Shown: positions 9,958 through 21,590 of the stretch, piece by piece | How positions within the stretch are numbered: position 1 is the first letter of the stretch | Layout: each line of letters begins with the position of its first letter | Assembly: GCA_034509735.1 (NCBI GenBank) | Contig: JACGWO010000002.1 | Span: forward strand, 26,149,636-26,213,635 | From: Sesamum alatum | Taxonomy: Eukaryota; Streptophyta; Magnoliopsida; Lamiales; Pedaliaceae | Direction of reading: 5' to 3' | DNA: 64,000 nt | The notes under the pieces: model-generated | The model's database searches: none | Told to the model about the DNA's origin: nothing | The model's input: the letters and a program-made list of their open reading frames with translations, nothing else | Made by a program: the position numbers and the translations under genes

Positions 9958-9969
9958 TGGTATCAGAGC
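9958..9969 (+). promoter_or_regulatory. Primer binding site of element 2
   Basis: TGGTATCAGAGC is complementary to the 3' end of the initiator methionine tRNA, the standard plant copia primer. It lies one base after the LTR. Confidence 0.9.
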
Positions 9970-12493
9970 CCGAGGTGGGTTCTCCTACTTCATAACCTTC
10001 ACCGATGATCATTCACGGTATGGTTATGTATACCTAATGAGGTACAAGTCTGAAGCTCTTGATAGGTTTAAAGAATTCAGACTTGAAGTTGAGAACCAAA
10101 TCGGCTGCAAAATTAAAGTCCTGCGGTCAGATCAAGGAGGAGAGTACCTTAGTACTGAGTTCCTTAATTATCTTAAAGAAAATGGTATAATCTCTGAATG
10201 GACACCTCCCGGGACACCACAGTTAAATAGGGTCTCTGAAAGGAAGAATCGAACCCTGTTGGACATGGTTTGATCCATGATGAGTTTTATGAAATTGCCC
10301 TTGTCCTTTTGAAACTACGAATTGGAGACTGCGGCCAAGTTGTTAAATTTGGCGCCAACCAGCGTATTGACCCAAACGCCATATGAAATATGGCACGGCA
10401 AGCCTACGTCCTACAACTACATGAAAGTGTGGGGTAGCCCCGCGTACGTCAAGAAGCTAGTGGGAGACAAGCTAGAATCAAAGTCTAGTTTATGTAGGTT
10501 TGTTGGATACCCCAGGAAACTGCAGGTTATTATTTCTATGACCCCTTGGAACAAAAGGTATTTGTTTTAAGAAACGCAGTGCTCTTGGAACAAGGCTTTC
10601 TAGAGGATATCCAACTTGATGAACTGATCCTTGAGGAGTCAAGTGATGGAAACCAGTCATCAGTGGAAGCCGCAGATTCTTCACTTAGAGGATTCAGGAT
10701 AGATACCCTGAGGACTGACGAACCTCGAGAAGTCTAGCATGCTAGGCATGAAGGACGACCTCAGGAAGGGCTAGCCTCGGTACCTTGAACCGCCGGCTCC
10801 AATACAGTCAGCGCCCACAGTCACCACTGACGTTCCCGTTCTCCATAGGTCAGCTAGAGAGTCACGACCTCCTATAAGATACGGCCTTCTAAACACGACA
10901 AGTCTATTGGATAAGGATCCTAAGACATACGGGGAAGCGATGTCCGACATCGACTCCGGGAGATGGCTTGAGGCCATGAAAACCGAAATGGACTCTATGA
11001 ATGTGAACCAAGTCTGGACACTTGTAGACCCGCCCAAATGGGTTAAGCCAGTTGGCTGTAAATGGGTCTATAAGTGCAAACTTGGCATTGATGGAGAAGT
11101 CACAACCTTCAAGGCTAGGCTAGTAGCAAAAGGGTACACTCAACGACCCGGGGTCGATTTTGAGGACAACTACTCGCCAGTAGCCATGGCTAAGTCCATT
11201 CGGATCCTTCTTGCCATAGCAGCATGGTATGATTATGAGATATGGCAGATGGACGTGAAAACGGCCTTCCTCAATGCTTTCGTCGAGGAAGAGATCTACA
11301 TGGATCAGCCGAAGGGTTTGATGGTCGCCGGAGAAGAACAGAAGGTCTGTCGTCTCCAAAAGTCCATCTATGGCCTCAAACAAGCATCTCCAAGTAGGAA
11401 CATTCGTTTTGACGAACTCATACGGGGTTCTGATTTCATCAAAAACGAATTCGACCCTTCTGTATACAAGAAGGTCAGTGGGAGCACTATAGCGTTCCTA
11501 GTGCTTTATGTGGATGACATTCTACTCATAGGAAATGACGTTAGAATGTTGGGTAACACAAAAGCATGGTTATCAACTCAGTTTTCCATGAAGGATTTAG
11601 GTGAAGCCTCCTACATTCTTGGCATCCAGATTGTCAGGGACAGGTCCAAAAGAATGTTAGGACTAACCCAAAACTCGTATATGGAGAAAGTCCTGAAAAG
11701 GTTTCGGATGGACAACTCCAAACGAGGATTCCTTCTCATTAGGCATGGGATCAAGTTTTCCATGAAACAGTCTCCGCAGACTGATGAGGAACTTGAAAAG
11801 ATGAAAATCGTTCCCTATGCTTCTGTTGTACGAAGCATCCAATATGTGGTCCACTGCACTAGACCTGACATCGCTTACGCCTTAAATGTGACAAGCAGTT
11901 ATCAGTCCTGTGCAGGAGAGGCACATTGGAATGCGGTCAAGGGCATCCTTAAGTACCTAAGGAGGACTAAGGAAATGTTCCTAGTCTGTAGCAATGGAGA
12001 ACTAATCCTAGAAGGCTTTAGCGATGCTAGCTTCCAGGCAGATGACGATGATGCCAAGTCACAATCAGGTTATGTATTCAGGCTCAATGGAGGAGTGGTA
12101 GCATGGAAAAGTTCCAAGCAAGCAACCACTATTGATTCCACCACTGAGGCCGAATACATAGCAGCTTCAGAAGCTACCAAAGAAGCGGTTTGGATGAGAA
12201 ACTACATCTAAGAGTTGGGTGTGGTGCCTAGCATCGCTGAGCCCGTTATCATCTTTTGTGATAACTACAGAGCCATAGCGCAAGCAAAGGAACTAAGATC
12301 TCATCACCGATCCAAACACATTCTTAGACGGTACCACCTTCTAAGAGAAATGGTGGGAAGAGGTGGCGTTTGGATGGACCGAGTCAACTCAGCAGACAAC
12401 ACAGCAGGTCCGTTGACAAACCCTATGTCGCAGAGCGCTCATACGCAATATCTTGAGAAAATAGGGATTATGCATATGGGCGATTGGCTTTAA
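9968..12493 (+). pseudogene. pol: Truncated copia pol (integrase to RNase H) of element 2
   Basis: Sequence begins inside the integrase core, after the first catalytic Asp and the zinc site, and runs through RT (YVDD near 11506-11517) to RNase H. In-frame stops and frame changes occur near 10271, 10520, 10736 and 12209, where TAA replaces the Gln codon after the Tyr-Ile of element 1. The longest open piece is 10907-12211. It lacks gag, protease and the integrase N-terminus, so it cannot act alone, but it keeps a polypurine tract, primer site and both LTRs and could be moved by helper proteins. Confidence 0.88.
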
Positions 12494-12509
12494 AGGTCAA
12501 ATGGGAGAT
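12494..12509 (+). promoter_or_regulatory. Polypurine tract of element 2
   Basis: AAATGGGAGA lies directly before the 3' LTR, one base different from element 1. Confidence 0.75.
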
Positions 12510-14491
12510 TGTTAGAATAGGTGACCATGTAGCCATTCTTGTTAGGCAAATTGTAACCTATGTCTGAACAATTTTGAAGTTTTAATAAGACCTTGATGAA
12601 TAAGAAAGTGAAAATTCGTTTGGCGCATACTTTGTTTGTGTTCACTTTATTTGCTTTATAATTGTTTGCTACACAAACAAAGCCCACAGACTGAAATCAC
12701 ATTTCGGGGACTGGGACTACGCTTGGAGGTAGCTCCATGAAATCAGTTCCATCGAATCAGTCTGGAAATCTCCAAGTTAAGGAATCTCGAAAATGGGTAC
12801 CGAGATTCAACTTGAGACTTGCACTAAGCATCTGTTGTCGTGTTTCATCGACGGGTGACGAGGGTCGTCTAAGCAGTGTTAGTGGGTCGGCCTGCTGGGA
12901 AGCGGCTGACTGAGGTGACTCGTGGGAACCGTCTTACGGAGGACCTTGAGTAGGGTCGGCTAGGTATGACATGAGTTCCCGGTTGCAACGATACAGATCA
13001 AATCCTTTTACTTGAGGAATTGCTGAGTTTACTTGTACATCGAGACTGTATCTTAGGTTTGGTGAGAGATTGCCAAAATGCAGTTGAGTAGTCATAAGCC
13101 ATGTCTAGTGTAGCCACAGTGTACAACGTAATAGTAGTTTCCAAGAAAGGATCTGTCTCCTGTCAAGGGTGTTGACAGTTGTGTCTCACAATACTTTGTG
13201 TCTCGTCCCTTAAATCTGTAGCCACAGTAACTGAACAGAAGGGAAGGTTTCCCTCCGGCGTTTGGTAAAGGACAAACCGACACTTAGGTCCAAAATGGGT
13301 ACCTACATATCCGTGCCCTAGACCCTAAGTGGTGAGACCGTAGACGGAAGGATAGATGTACTGTAGAGCCTAAATATTCATCCCCACGCACATTCACCTA
13401 GCCTCTAGTGCCATGGACCGTTGCTAGACGGCAACCCATGTGACGGGCGGATTTTAGAAATCAAACCAAGTCTAGCTAGAGGTGAACTTAAAGAGTCACA
13501 CACAATCCGCACACATGACGTATTTAATTTGGAATTAAATATTTGGAGAAATGGAACAATTGAATTGGATTTAATCGGGTCCTTCTTTTCTTGGGAAGAA
13601 ATTAATTCCTTTTATTAGATGAAAGGAATTTATTTAATAAACTAGATTTATTGGAAATTAATTTAATACCCTTGGAATAAAAAATTATATTTGATATATT
13701 TATATATTGCCTTTTGGATTATTTTAAATGAGATTTAAATATTCCATTAAATTAATCAATGGTTGAGATTAAAGAGAGGAATCAAGGGCTAGGATTGGTT
13801 TGACCAAGAAGCTAGTAGTTGACTAGGATTTGACCTAGGAGGAGTCTTCAAAGAGTAGGAATTAGAAGAGGAATAGGATTCCCCCTTTATAAATACTCCT
13901 AAGTGTTCTCTTTGGAAGAGATGATGAAGAATTGAAGCACACACACATACACACACTTCGGCTCCTTCTCTCTCTCTCTTGGCTGAACCCTCACTCCCTC
14001 TCTTCCAAGAAACTCTTCCAAGTTCTTTTGTTTTTCACAATTGAACTCTAAGGAGGGTTAATCTCGTTAATCAATAACGTTCGATCAATCTGTCCTCTCC
14101 AAATAAACATACACTTGTTCTTTCGCTAGCACGAAAATCAAGACACGTGGGCGGATTGCGTGGACGAATTAGAGGGTCTCCCATTCGAGATGTTGGAGCA
14201 AAACGGGGAACAATGCGAGTACCAGCTTGAAGACGAAAACGACAATCGGTAGGTTTCCGGTTTAAGATTTTTGTCCCTTTTCTATTAAACCCTATGGCCT
14301 CCATGAAAAGTTTTGTATGGTTTTATTATTCATGAGATACACCAAACGCCCGGGAGATTCAAGGGAACACCCCTTGAACGTGTTTATTTTATCTCGTTAA
14401 TGCATGTTTAAATTCTTGCAATTTTAATTATACAGCGCTTCCGCATTCGCTCTACTCCCGGGCCGATCCACATGCCTTTGCTAGGCTTTCA
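12510..14491 (+). repeat. 3' LTR of element 2 (group A, 1982 bp)
   Basis: It is the partner of 7966-9956, with many scattered substitutions. Near 13829 a small deletion has removed the TTTGACTAGGTCAAA palindrome that the 5' LTR keeps. The TATA box is at 13888-13895. The right flank TGTTC completes the target duplication. Confidence 0.92.
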
Positions 14492-14496
14492 TGTTC

Positions 14497-15039
14497 AACT
14501 ACGGTCTCTTCAAGAAGAATTCCATTGATTAAGAATTTCATTCTCACTCGGGTATTCAAGAGCTCCCTCTAAATAAACTCCCTCTCGGTCTAATCAAAAG
14601 GTAACTAGTTTGATTCACCACTCTAAGTCTAATTCCCTGAACCTACCAAGGACTCTTAGACTTGTTAACCCTATTCTAGTCCTGTATATTCAATAACCCT
14701 ACAGATATCTTTATGGATTTAGTCTAATAGACTATTGGCACTCCCCCTAAATACACACCCTCTCGATCTAATCGAAAGGTAACCAGTTTGGTTCTCCACT
14801 CCAAGTCGAATTCCCCAAACCTACCAAAGGTTCTTAGATTTGTGAACTCTCCTCTGGTCTTGTATATTCAGTAATCTATAGAATTCTTTTAGGATCCAAT
14901 CCAATAGACTATTGGCAAGTTTACTTTGTCTAACAAAGAGCTTTTCGGTCTTTTTCTTCTCAGAAAAGATTTGCAACCTAGCAGACTCATTATCTATTGC
15001 TAGACTTTTTGAATTTTTCAACTTCCTTATCCTTAAAAT
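14497..15039. other. Spacer with tandem duplication
   Basis: No gene is seen. It holds two diverged copies of a 178-bp unit (14563-14917), and the L1 remnant starts at its right end. Confidence 0.5.
14563..14917. repeat. Two-copy 178-bp tandem repeat
   Basis: Copy 1 is 14563-14740 and copy 2 is 14741-14917. Both share CTCCC, a TCTAATC block, GGTAAC, GAACCTACC-like text, CTTGTATATTCA and end ACTATTGGCA. Divergence is clear, so the duplication is old. The source is not recognised. Confidence 0.65.
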
Positions 15040-15905
15040 CCTAGCAATTCTGACACCTCTAACAGCACTAACACCCTCAGCCTCCCTAACCAGACCACTC
15101 AAAGCCTTCGAATAAAACATGAAAAGTTAAGGTGACAAATGGTTCCCTTGACGGAGGCCCCTTTGTGGATTCACATGACCAAATTCCTCTCCGCTCAAGA
15201 TAAATGAATAATAGACCATGGACACAAGTAGCATAATGAGGCTCACAAAGCGGCGCTGAAACCCCAACCTACTCAACATGCTCTCCAAAAACGACCAATA
15301 CACCCAATCACACACTTTGCTAATATTAAGTTGGATCGTCGTAAACCCTTTCTGTCCTTATGTCTTAGGTTTCAAAAAATGGTTAAGTTCATAGGCAACA
15401 AAAATATTTTTCGTGATTAGTCGCCTATGGATGAGAACGAATTAGGTCTTAGACATAATAGAATTCATAAACGACTTAATTCTATTAGTGACAGATCTAG
15501 ATGCAATCTTGAAATTAACATTACAAAGGCTAATGGGGTGAAACTGACTAATCATTTCTGGTTCATCACATTTCAAAAGAAGAATGATATGTGTAAGGTT
15601 CAGAGTTGCATGAAGTAAATAACAGTTAAGAATATCACGAACAACTTTAGTAACATCATGCCCAATAAGGTGCCAGAATTTATGATAAAAGACAAGGGAC
15701 ATACTATCTGGACCGGGAGATTTAAATGAAAATATTTGAGAGAAGGACTTCACCATTTTGGCTTCTAAGAAAGGTTCAATAAGGATTTGATTTATCTCTC
15801 GAAAAACCTTCAAAGCCATAGTCCTCACTACATCCTCAATAAGTGTCAGAGCCAGATACGCCGATGTGAACGAAAATAACTGAAGTAATCCAAAATGATA
15901 GTCTG
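15040..15905 (-). pseudogene. L1-type LINE reverse transcriptase fragment
   Basis: Read on the minus strand, from about 15900 downward, there are LINE ORF2 landmarks: SPGPDSMSLVFYHKFWH, PISLCNVNFKI, then EEFGHVNPQRGLRQG and a following Leu-Ser-Pro. The order and spacing fit a plant L1 reverse transcriptase. The YADD catalytic block is not found, the frame is broken into at least three pieces, and the endonuclease and 3' end are absent. The piece ends at the solo LTR insertion site. Confidence 0.85.
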
Positions 15906-15918
15906 GATATCAACTTTC

Positions 15919-17924
15919 TGTTAGAATAGGTGACCATGTAAGCCAATCTTGGCAGGAAAATGTAACCTATGTCTAGACAATTTCAGTATGTGTTTGATAA
16001 AATATTTATGAATAAAGAAGTGAGATTCATATGGCGTTACTTTGTTTGCGTTCACTTATACATTTCTATTACATATCTGTTCGCTATGCAAAAAAAAACC
16101 CACGGGCTGAGAGTCTATTTCGGGGACTGGGACTACGCTTGGAGGTAGGTCCATGAAATCAGTCTTGCCGAATCAGTCCGAAAAACTCCAAGTCAAGGAA
16201 TCTCGAAAATGGGTACCGAGATTCCCTTTGAGACTTTCACTAAGAACCTGCTGTCGTATTTCATCGATGGGTGACGAAGGTCATCTAAGCAGTGTTAGTG
16301 GGTTAGCATGCTAGGAAGCAGCTGACTGAGGTGACTCGCGGGAACCGTCTTACGGAAGACCTTGAGTATGGTCAGCAAGGTATGACGTGTATTCCCGGTT
16401 CCAACGGTACAGGTCAAGTCCTTTGACTTGAGGAACTTCTGAGTTTACCTGTGTATTAGGTCTGTATCTTAGATATGGTGAGAGAATGCCAAGATACACT
16501 TGAGTAGTCATAAGCCATGTCTAGTGCAGCTCTGGTATACAAAGTGACAGTAGTTTCCAAGAAAGGATCTGTCTCCTGTCAAAAGGTATTGACAGTTGAG
16601 TCTCACGTATGCTCTGTGTCTTGTCCCTAAAATCTGTGGCCACAGTAACTGAACAGAAGGGAAGGGTTCCCTTGCGGCGTTTAGTAAGGACAGACCGACA
16701 CTTAGGTCCAAAATGGGTACCTGCATTTTCCGTGCCCTAGACCCCAAGTGATCAGACCGAAGACAGAAGGACAAGTGTACTGTTAGAGCCTAAATGTTCA
16801 TCCCCGAATATTCACCTAGTCTCTAGTGCCATGGACCGTTGCTAGATGGCCACCCATGGTAACGGACGGATTCTAGGAATCTAACCAAGTCTAGCTGAAA
16901 GGTGAACCTAAAGAGTCACACAGTATCCACACACACACTTAGTATTTAATTTGGAATTAAATACTGGAGCTAAGGAATGATTAAACTTAATTTAATCGGG
17001 TCCTATATTTTCTTGGAGAATTAATTCTTTCTATTTGATAAAAGGAATTAAATTAATAAATTGGATTTATTAATGGAATTAATTTAATGGGCCTAGAATA
17101 AATATTAATATTTATTTATTATATTTATTTGGCCTTTTGGAATATTTAATAGGATTTAAATATTCCATTAAATTAAATTAATGGTAGAGATTTAATGGGA
17201 GAGATGAAAGGCTAGGATTGAATTTGACAAGGTCAAATTCTACTTTGACTAGGACTTTGACTAGGTCAAAATCCTAGTCAAAGTAAGCTTCTAAAGAGTT
17301 TGAGTTTAAAGAGGATTAAACTCCTCCTCTATATAAACCCCTAGCCTTGCACTATTTGAGGGATTGATGAAATTCCAACACACACACAACACACACTATT
17401 TTCGACCCTCACTCTCCCCTCTCTCGTCCGCCTCTCTCTCTTCTACTCTCCAAGAAACTCTTTTCTTGTTCTCTTGTTCTTGGAACATTAGAACATTGAT
17501 GAATCAATACCATTAATCCATAACGTGTTGTTGATTCATCCACTACAATAAATTTATACTTTTTCGTTGCTAGCACGACGTGCAAGATACGTGGGTGGAT
17601 CCTGTGTCACGATTTGGAGGGTCTCAAGAACGAGATCTTGGTGCAAAACGGGGAACAACGCGTGTAGCCGTTGAAGACGAAAACGACAATGGGTAGGTCT
17701 CGTTTTAAATTTTCGTCCTTCTCTTTAATTTACAAACCCTATGGCCTCCATGATTGTTGTATGCTTTAATTCATGAGATACACCGAACACCCGCGAAATT
17801 TCAAAGGCACACCCTTTGAACGTGTTCTTTACTTCTATTAAGCATGTTTTAAATTCCGCAATTTTATTTTTATACCGCGCTTCCGCATTCGCGCAATCTT
17901 CCCGGGACGATCCACAATCTTTCA
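15919..17924 (+). repeat. Solo copia LTR (group A), TSD CTTTC
   Basis: A single 2006-bp LTR starts TGTTAGAATAGG and ends TTTCA. It is flanked by perfect CTTTC repeats at 15914-15918 and 17925-17929. No internal sequence is present, so this is the product of recombination between two LTRs of one inserted element. It keeps the TTGAC cluster (17221-17272), the TATA box (17330) and the NACAC hairpin. It sits between L1 and Ty3/gypsy remnants. Confidence 0.93.
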
Positions 17925-17929
17925 CTTTC

Positions 17930-19844
17930 TACATGGATCATCACGGTACATCTACATGGATTTGTTCCAAGGGACATTAGCAAATCTATCGTACCCAAGG
18001 GAGTAAAGGATCCTCCCCCAAAACCAATCAAAGGAGTATTAACCTGCTTAACATCTTCAACATGCAAATCTATTCTTTTCAATAGGCTTAAAAACATAAT
18101 GTCAGCAAAGCTCCTATTGTCCACCAATAACTTCTGGACCGTAAAATTTCCCACATCTATACTAATGACACTGGGTCATCATGAGGAAAAGTGAGACCCT
18201 CAAGGTCTCTATCATACAAAACTCTTGGCCAAAGTCAGTCTGTATGGATAACATGTTCAGATTGGGTCTGCTTCCATAAGGATTATGCCTAGTCCTATCG
18301 TACCTTCTTTTTTGACTGGCAGAATCTCCCCCCAAAGCACCGCTAATGATTGCATTTATCACACCTACCCTAGGCAAATTATCCTCAGTCGGAGGTCTCT
18401 ATCGAGGTGGGTTGTCCCTAGATCGCTCAGGATACCCTCGTTTTGGGTTTCGACCTTCATCTATGTTTACGCATGCTACGTTCTTCTTGTCAGCCCTTTT
18501 GCTTCGCCTCAATTTTCGGTGGCCATTTTAACACCTTACTCTCGTTGTGCGTCAATTTTTTAGCCAGGGACCTTCAGTGGGGTATAATCATGAAATTTAT
18601 ATTTGGTTGTCGGGTCTTTTTCAGACTTGGGCTTCTTCTTTTTCCATTCCTTCCTTTATGTATGATAGTCCTCTTTGTTAAGCTGAGTTTTCCATTCAGT
18701 TTCTTTCAAAATATCCATCTCCTCTTTTTGAATGTATTTTTCTGCAACCAAATGGAGCTCTACCACATCATCTTGGGGGGGGGGGGGGGGAGCTTTAGCC
18801 AAAGCGGAAGGTAAAAGTCCCTTTTTCAACACATGGATCATGATGGGCGTCATCATGTCCACACTCAAGTCTGGCATGTCTAACACTTTAGTGTTGAACC
18901 TATCAATGAAACTGCTCAATGTTTTGTCATCCTTTTGTCCAATAGTAAACAAATGTGTAGCAGATTTCTCGCTTTCTTCTTATTTGCAAAGTGATACAGA
19001 AACTTTCTAGCCAGCTGCTCCTAGTTCACAATAGTGGCGGTAGTTAAAGAGCCGAACCATTCCTGGGCCCTTCCATACAATGTGGTAAGAAAAATACCAC
19101 AATAAAGAGCGTCTGACAGTCTATATAGTTGCATCACATTGTTAAAGATTGTCAAGTGCTCTTTAGGGTCTTTATCACCATCATACATTAGTAAATCAGG
19201 GATCATCACGTTAGGGGCTAAAGTTTTCGCCAGAATCTCTGGTACAAATGGTGACCCCCTCATTCTCACCATATTTTCGGGAGCCACAATCTCAAGAGAT
19301 GCTTCCATGACAGGTTATCTCAAATCTTCGGTTTCTACGACTAAGGCGATCCACCTGATGACTTAGTTCACGGATCTCATCTATTCTCCTTTATTCTTTC
19401 TCTTCAAGTTGAGAGATAGCCCTACTATTTACTTTTCTCGAAGGAGCTCTACGCTCCGTTCTCTCTCCTCTGTCTCGGTTGGGGTGGTGCATCTTCTTCC
19501 ATAGGAGGGAAAAGTTCTCTTTGTAATCGTTGATTCATTAGAACTGGTTCTGGTATATACGATTCCACTGATCACTCACATTCCTCTACCTCCTCAAGGC
19601 GAGGCGGAGGCGGAGGGGGCTGAGGGACCATCCCTCTCTCCGTTTCTCATTCCTCAAATAATTTGTTCAGATCGTAAGGTGATATGGAGATGATCTCTGG
19701 TGTTGCCGGGGGGTTAGCAGGGTGCGCTCCCAACGACCCAGCTGCAAATTGCTCATCTTTCTCACCTACAGTGTTGCCGGGAGTCTCATCCATATTCTTG
19801 AAACTAAAAGAGAATTGGAGAATTTTCCCACAGACTGCGCCAAA
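17930..19844 (-). pseudogene. Ty3/gypsy gag and protease remnant
   Basis: On the minus strand, a primer-site-like motif (19825-19843) is followed by Gag: 19021-19308 has PDLLMYDGDKDPKEHL and a WFGSL block typical of the retrotransposon Gag domain, and 18656-18952 continues it. A spacer with an arginine-rich stretch follows. Next is a retropepsin-like segment (17935-18154) with the block LLVDNRSFADI, where the usual Asp-Gly/Ser site reads Asp-Asn-Arg. A run of 14 G (18777-18790, prolines on the minus strand) interrupts Gag. RT and integrase are absent. The element is old and inactive. Confidence 0.8.
19825..19843 (-). promoter_or_regulatory. Primer-site-like motif of the gypsy remnant
   Basis: The minus strand reads TTGGCGCAGTCTGTGGG, close to the TTTGGCGCCGTCTGTGGG leader common in plant Ty3/gypsy elements. 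It places the lost LTR at 19845 and above. Confidence 0.65.
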
Positions 19845-20037
19845 TGTTGTACCACAGAAATATAGGTAGGTATCTTAGGTTTTTTGGTAAGGGTAAAGGT
19901 ATTCTACCTTCTCCTAATGCTCAGGCAAGTGCCCAATAAACTATGTAAGCCTGCAAAACAAGACTACGTTAGGACAAGAGTAGTAGTTGGGGAAATACCT
20001 ATTGGTGGAGTGTCTATAGATGATGGTGGATTGTACA
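19845..20037 (-). repeat. Probable gypsy LTR stub
   Basis: DNA directly upstream of the gypsy primer site, read on the minus strand, should be the 3' end of its 5' LTR. It is cut off at about 20038 by the copia LTR fragment. There is no second copy in the window to confirm it. Confidence 0.4.
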
Positions 20038-20198
20038 ATATATATTTCCAATATTTACACATTCTACATCGAACGCCCGGTTGAGCACCCAAGGGTACAC
20101 CCCTTGGGATTCGTTTATTTAAATTAGATTTAAATTTATGCACTTTTCTCACTTTCTCGCTTCTGCTCGCGCTCCCGGGTGGATCCGCTTGACCTTCA
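20038..20198 (+). repeat. 5' LTR stub of element 3 (group B)
   Basis: It matches the last 160 bp of the LTRs ending at 29805 and 62065, including the hairpin CCCAAGGG, TACAC, CCCTTGGG (20088-20108). It is joined abruptly to gypsy-derived DNA. Confidence 0.85.
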
Positions 20199-20200
20199 AG

Positions 20201-20212
20201 TGGTATCAGAGC
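20201..20212 (+). promoter_or_regulatory. Primer binding site of element 3
   Basis: TGGTATCAGAGC, the initiator-tRNA-Met complement, lies two bases after the LTR end. Confidence 0.9.
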
Positions 20213-20443
20213 CCGGTTCGATGTAAGGGGCATAGATCTATGTGTTTAGCATGATCTACTTGCTTTTAATGGCTTTATTGGCATGTTAGATTATATGAAT
20301 ATATGAATAATATGATGATTCAATTGTTTGGATTTAATGGACTTTTGGCATGCTTAATTTTGTTAGATTCGATCTAAAAATTGCATGCTTATTTTCAGAA
20401 AAATGTTACTGCTATTGTGCTGAAACAGTATTGAAAAACAAAG

Positions 20444-20598
20444 CGGGTGCCTGCGCGCGCTGAGCTTCGGCCAGCGCGAGCAGGCGCGCGGGCCACGCTG
20501 CCGCGGACGCAGCGCATGAGCGGGCATGCGCGCTGTGCGCTGCCGGCCGAGGCAAAAGCGCGCGCGCTGCCCTGTGCGCGCGGGTGGCCGACCTGCAC
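20444..20598. other. GC-rich block in leader
   Basis: This stretch is full of GCGCGC and is set in AT-rich DNA. Element 4 has one in the same place (62333-62462), and the first 30 bases of the window look like the tail of a third. The sequences differ while the composition is kept. Alanine/arginine-rich frames on both strands here are composition artefacts. Confidence 0.6.
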
Positions 20599-21556
20599 AA
20601 CAGCTGGGCCGTTTTGTGCCCTTTTTCGACATTTTTCGGAAAATTTAATTTTCTGCATTTTCTGCATAATATTCTGAAAATATGTTAATTTTGCATTTTT
20701 GATTTTGGAATAATTGGATTATTCCTTGGATTAAATTTGCTTAATTAATTTAGGATTAATACATGCATTGGATGCATTGTTTAAAAATGTCCATTAAATT
20801 TGAAATTTGAATTTTGCATATTATTTGTATGTTTATGCTTTTGTGATGTTGGACATCACTTGGGTATTTGGAATATCCATTGGTATTTATGCATGATTAT
20901 TTGGAATAATTATGTTATGTGTGTTGATGGGATCAACATGGGATGATCACAAGAGTCCTAGACCTTTGTATGGATGAATGTATGATCATTTATTTTCTGT
21001 TGGGTGGGGCCTGCGTGCCTCTTGTTTTTTGGGACTGTCATCTCCCGTATTTTCAGCCTCATGATGTTAAGGCTTATTTTCTTTATTACCAATGTATTAC
21101 TTTTAGTTGTAATGAGAGTAGATAGGATTGGTGAGGTTTTAATTTTAACAAGCAATTGGAGTCGGAGACCCCAAGGAGGAGCATCAAGGCGTGAAACAAG
21201 AAGCACTTCAAGGCCCATTGGAATGACAATGGGTATATTATTATTGTAATATTAGGATCACCCTAGACAGACCATAGACTCACTGCGGGCTCAGTGGGTC
21301 GCATAGGTTGGGCTTGTGATCATCCTAACAGGGCTATGCTATGTTTTTTGCATGCGGCGTATTTATTTATCGCTTTAAATATTGGATATTTATGCATGCT
21401 AAAACACCATAATGTGATGAGGTCTCGGTCACACTCAAACTCTTATTTGGTTGGACCAAATTAAATATAGGCCCAGAACGGACCTTTGATCAAAATGGTA
21501 TTTTGATCTGTCCAAGCCTTCCATCCACAGCAATGTGATGAGGAAGCTACCACTAC

Positions 21557-21590
21557 CCAAGTGTGGTCTCACGAGTCGTGGCACACTTGG
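21557..21590 (+). promoter_or_regulatory. Conserved leader RNA hairpin, element 3
   Basis: The arms CCAAGTGTG and CACACTTGG pair perfectly over 9 bp around the palindrome CACGAGTCGTG (21570-21580). Compared with element 1, four of the nine pairs have changed on both strands and one has gone from G-U to G-C. Confidence 0.6.

Larger units (their letters stand above)
7966..14491 (+). mobile_element. Ty1/copia element 2, internally deleted
   Basis: Two LTRs of about 2 kb flank only 2.55 kb of internal DNA. The flanks are CGTTC (7961-7965) and TGTTC (14492-14496), a 5-bp target duplication with one C-to-T change at a CpG. The leader, gag, protease and first part of integrase are missing: the primer site runs straight into integrase. 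The rest of pol matches element 1 closely but has stops, so the copy is defective. Confidence 0.9.

Noticed and set aside
20363..20677. Several overlapping Ala/Arg/Cys-rich frames on both strands
   Set aside because: They fall in the GC-rich leader block where stops are rare by composition; the same occurs at 62262-62549.
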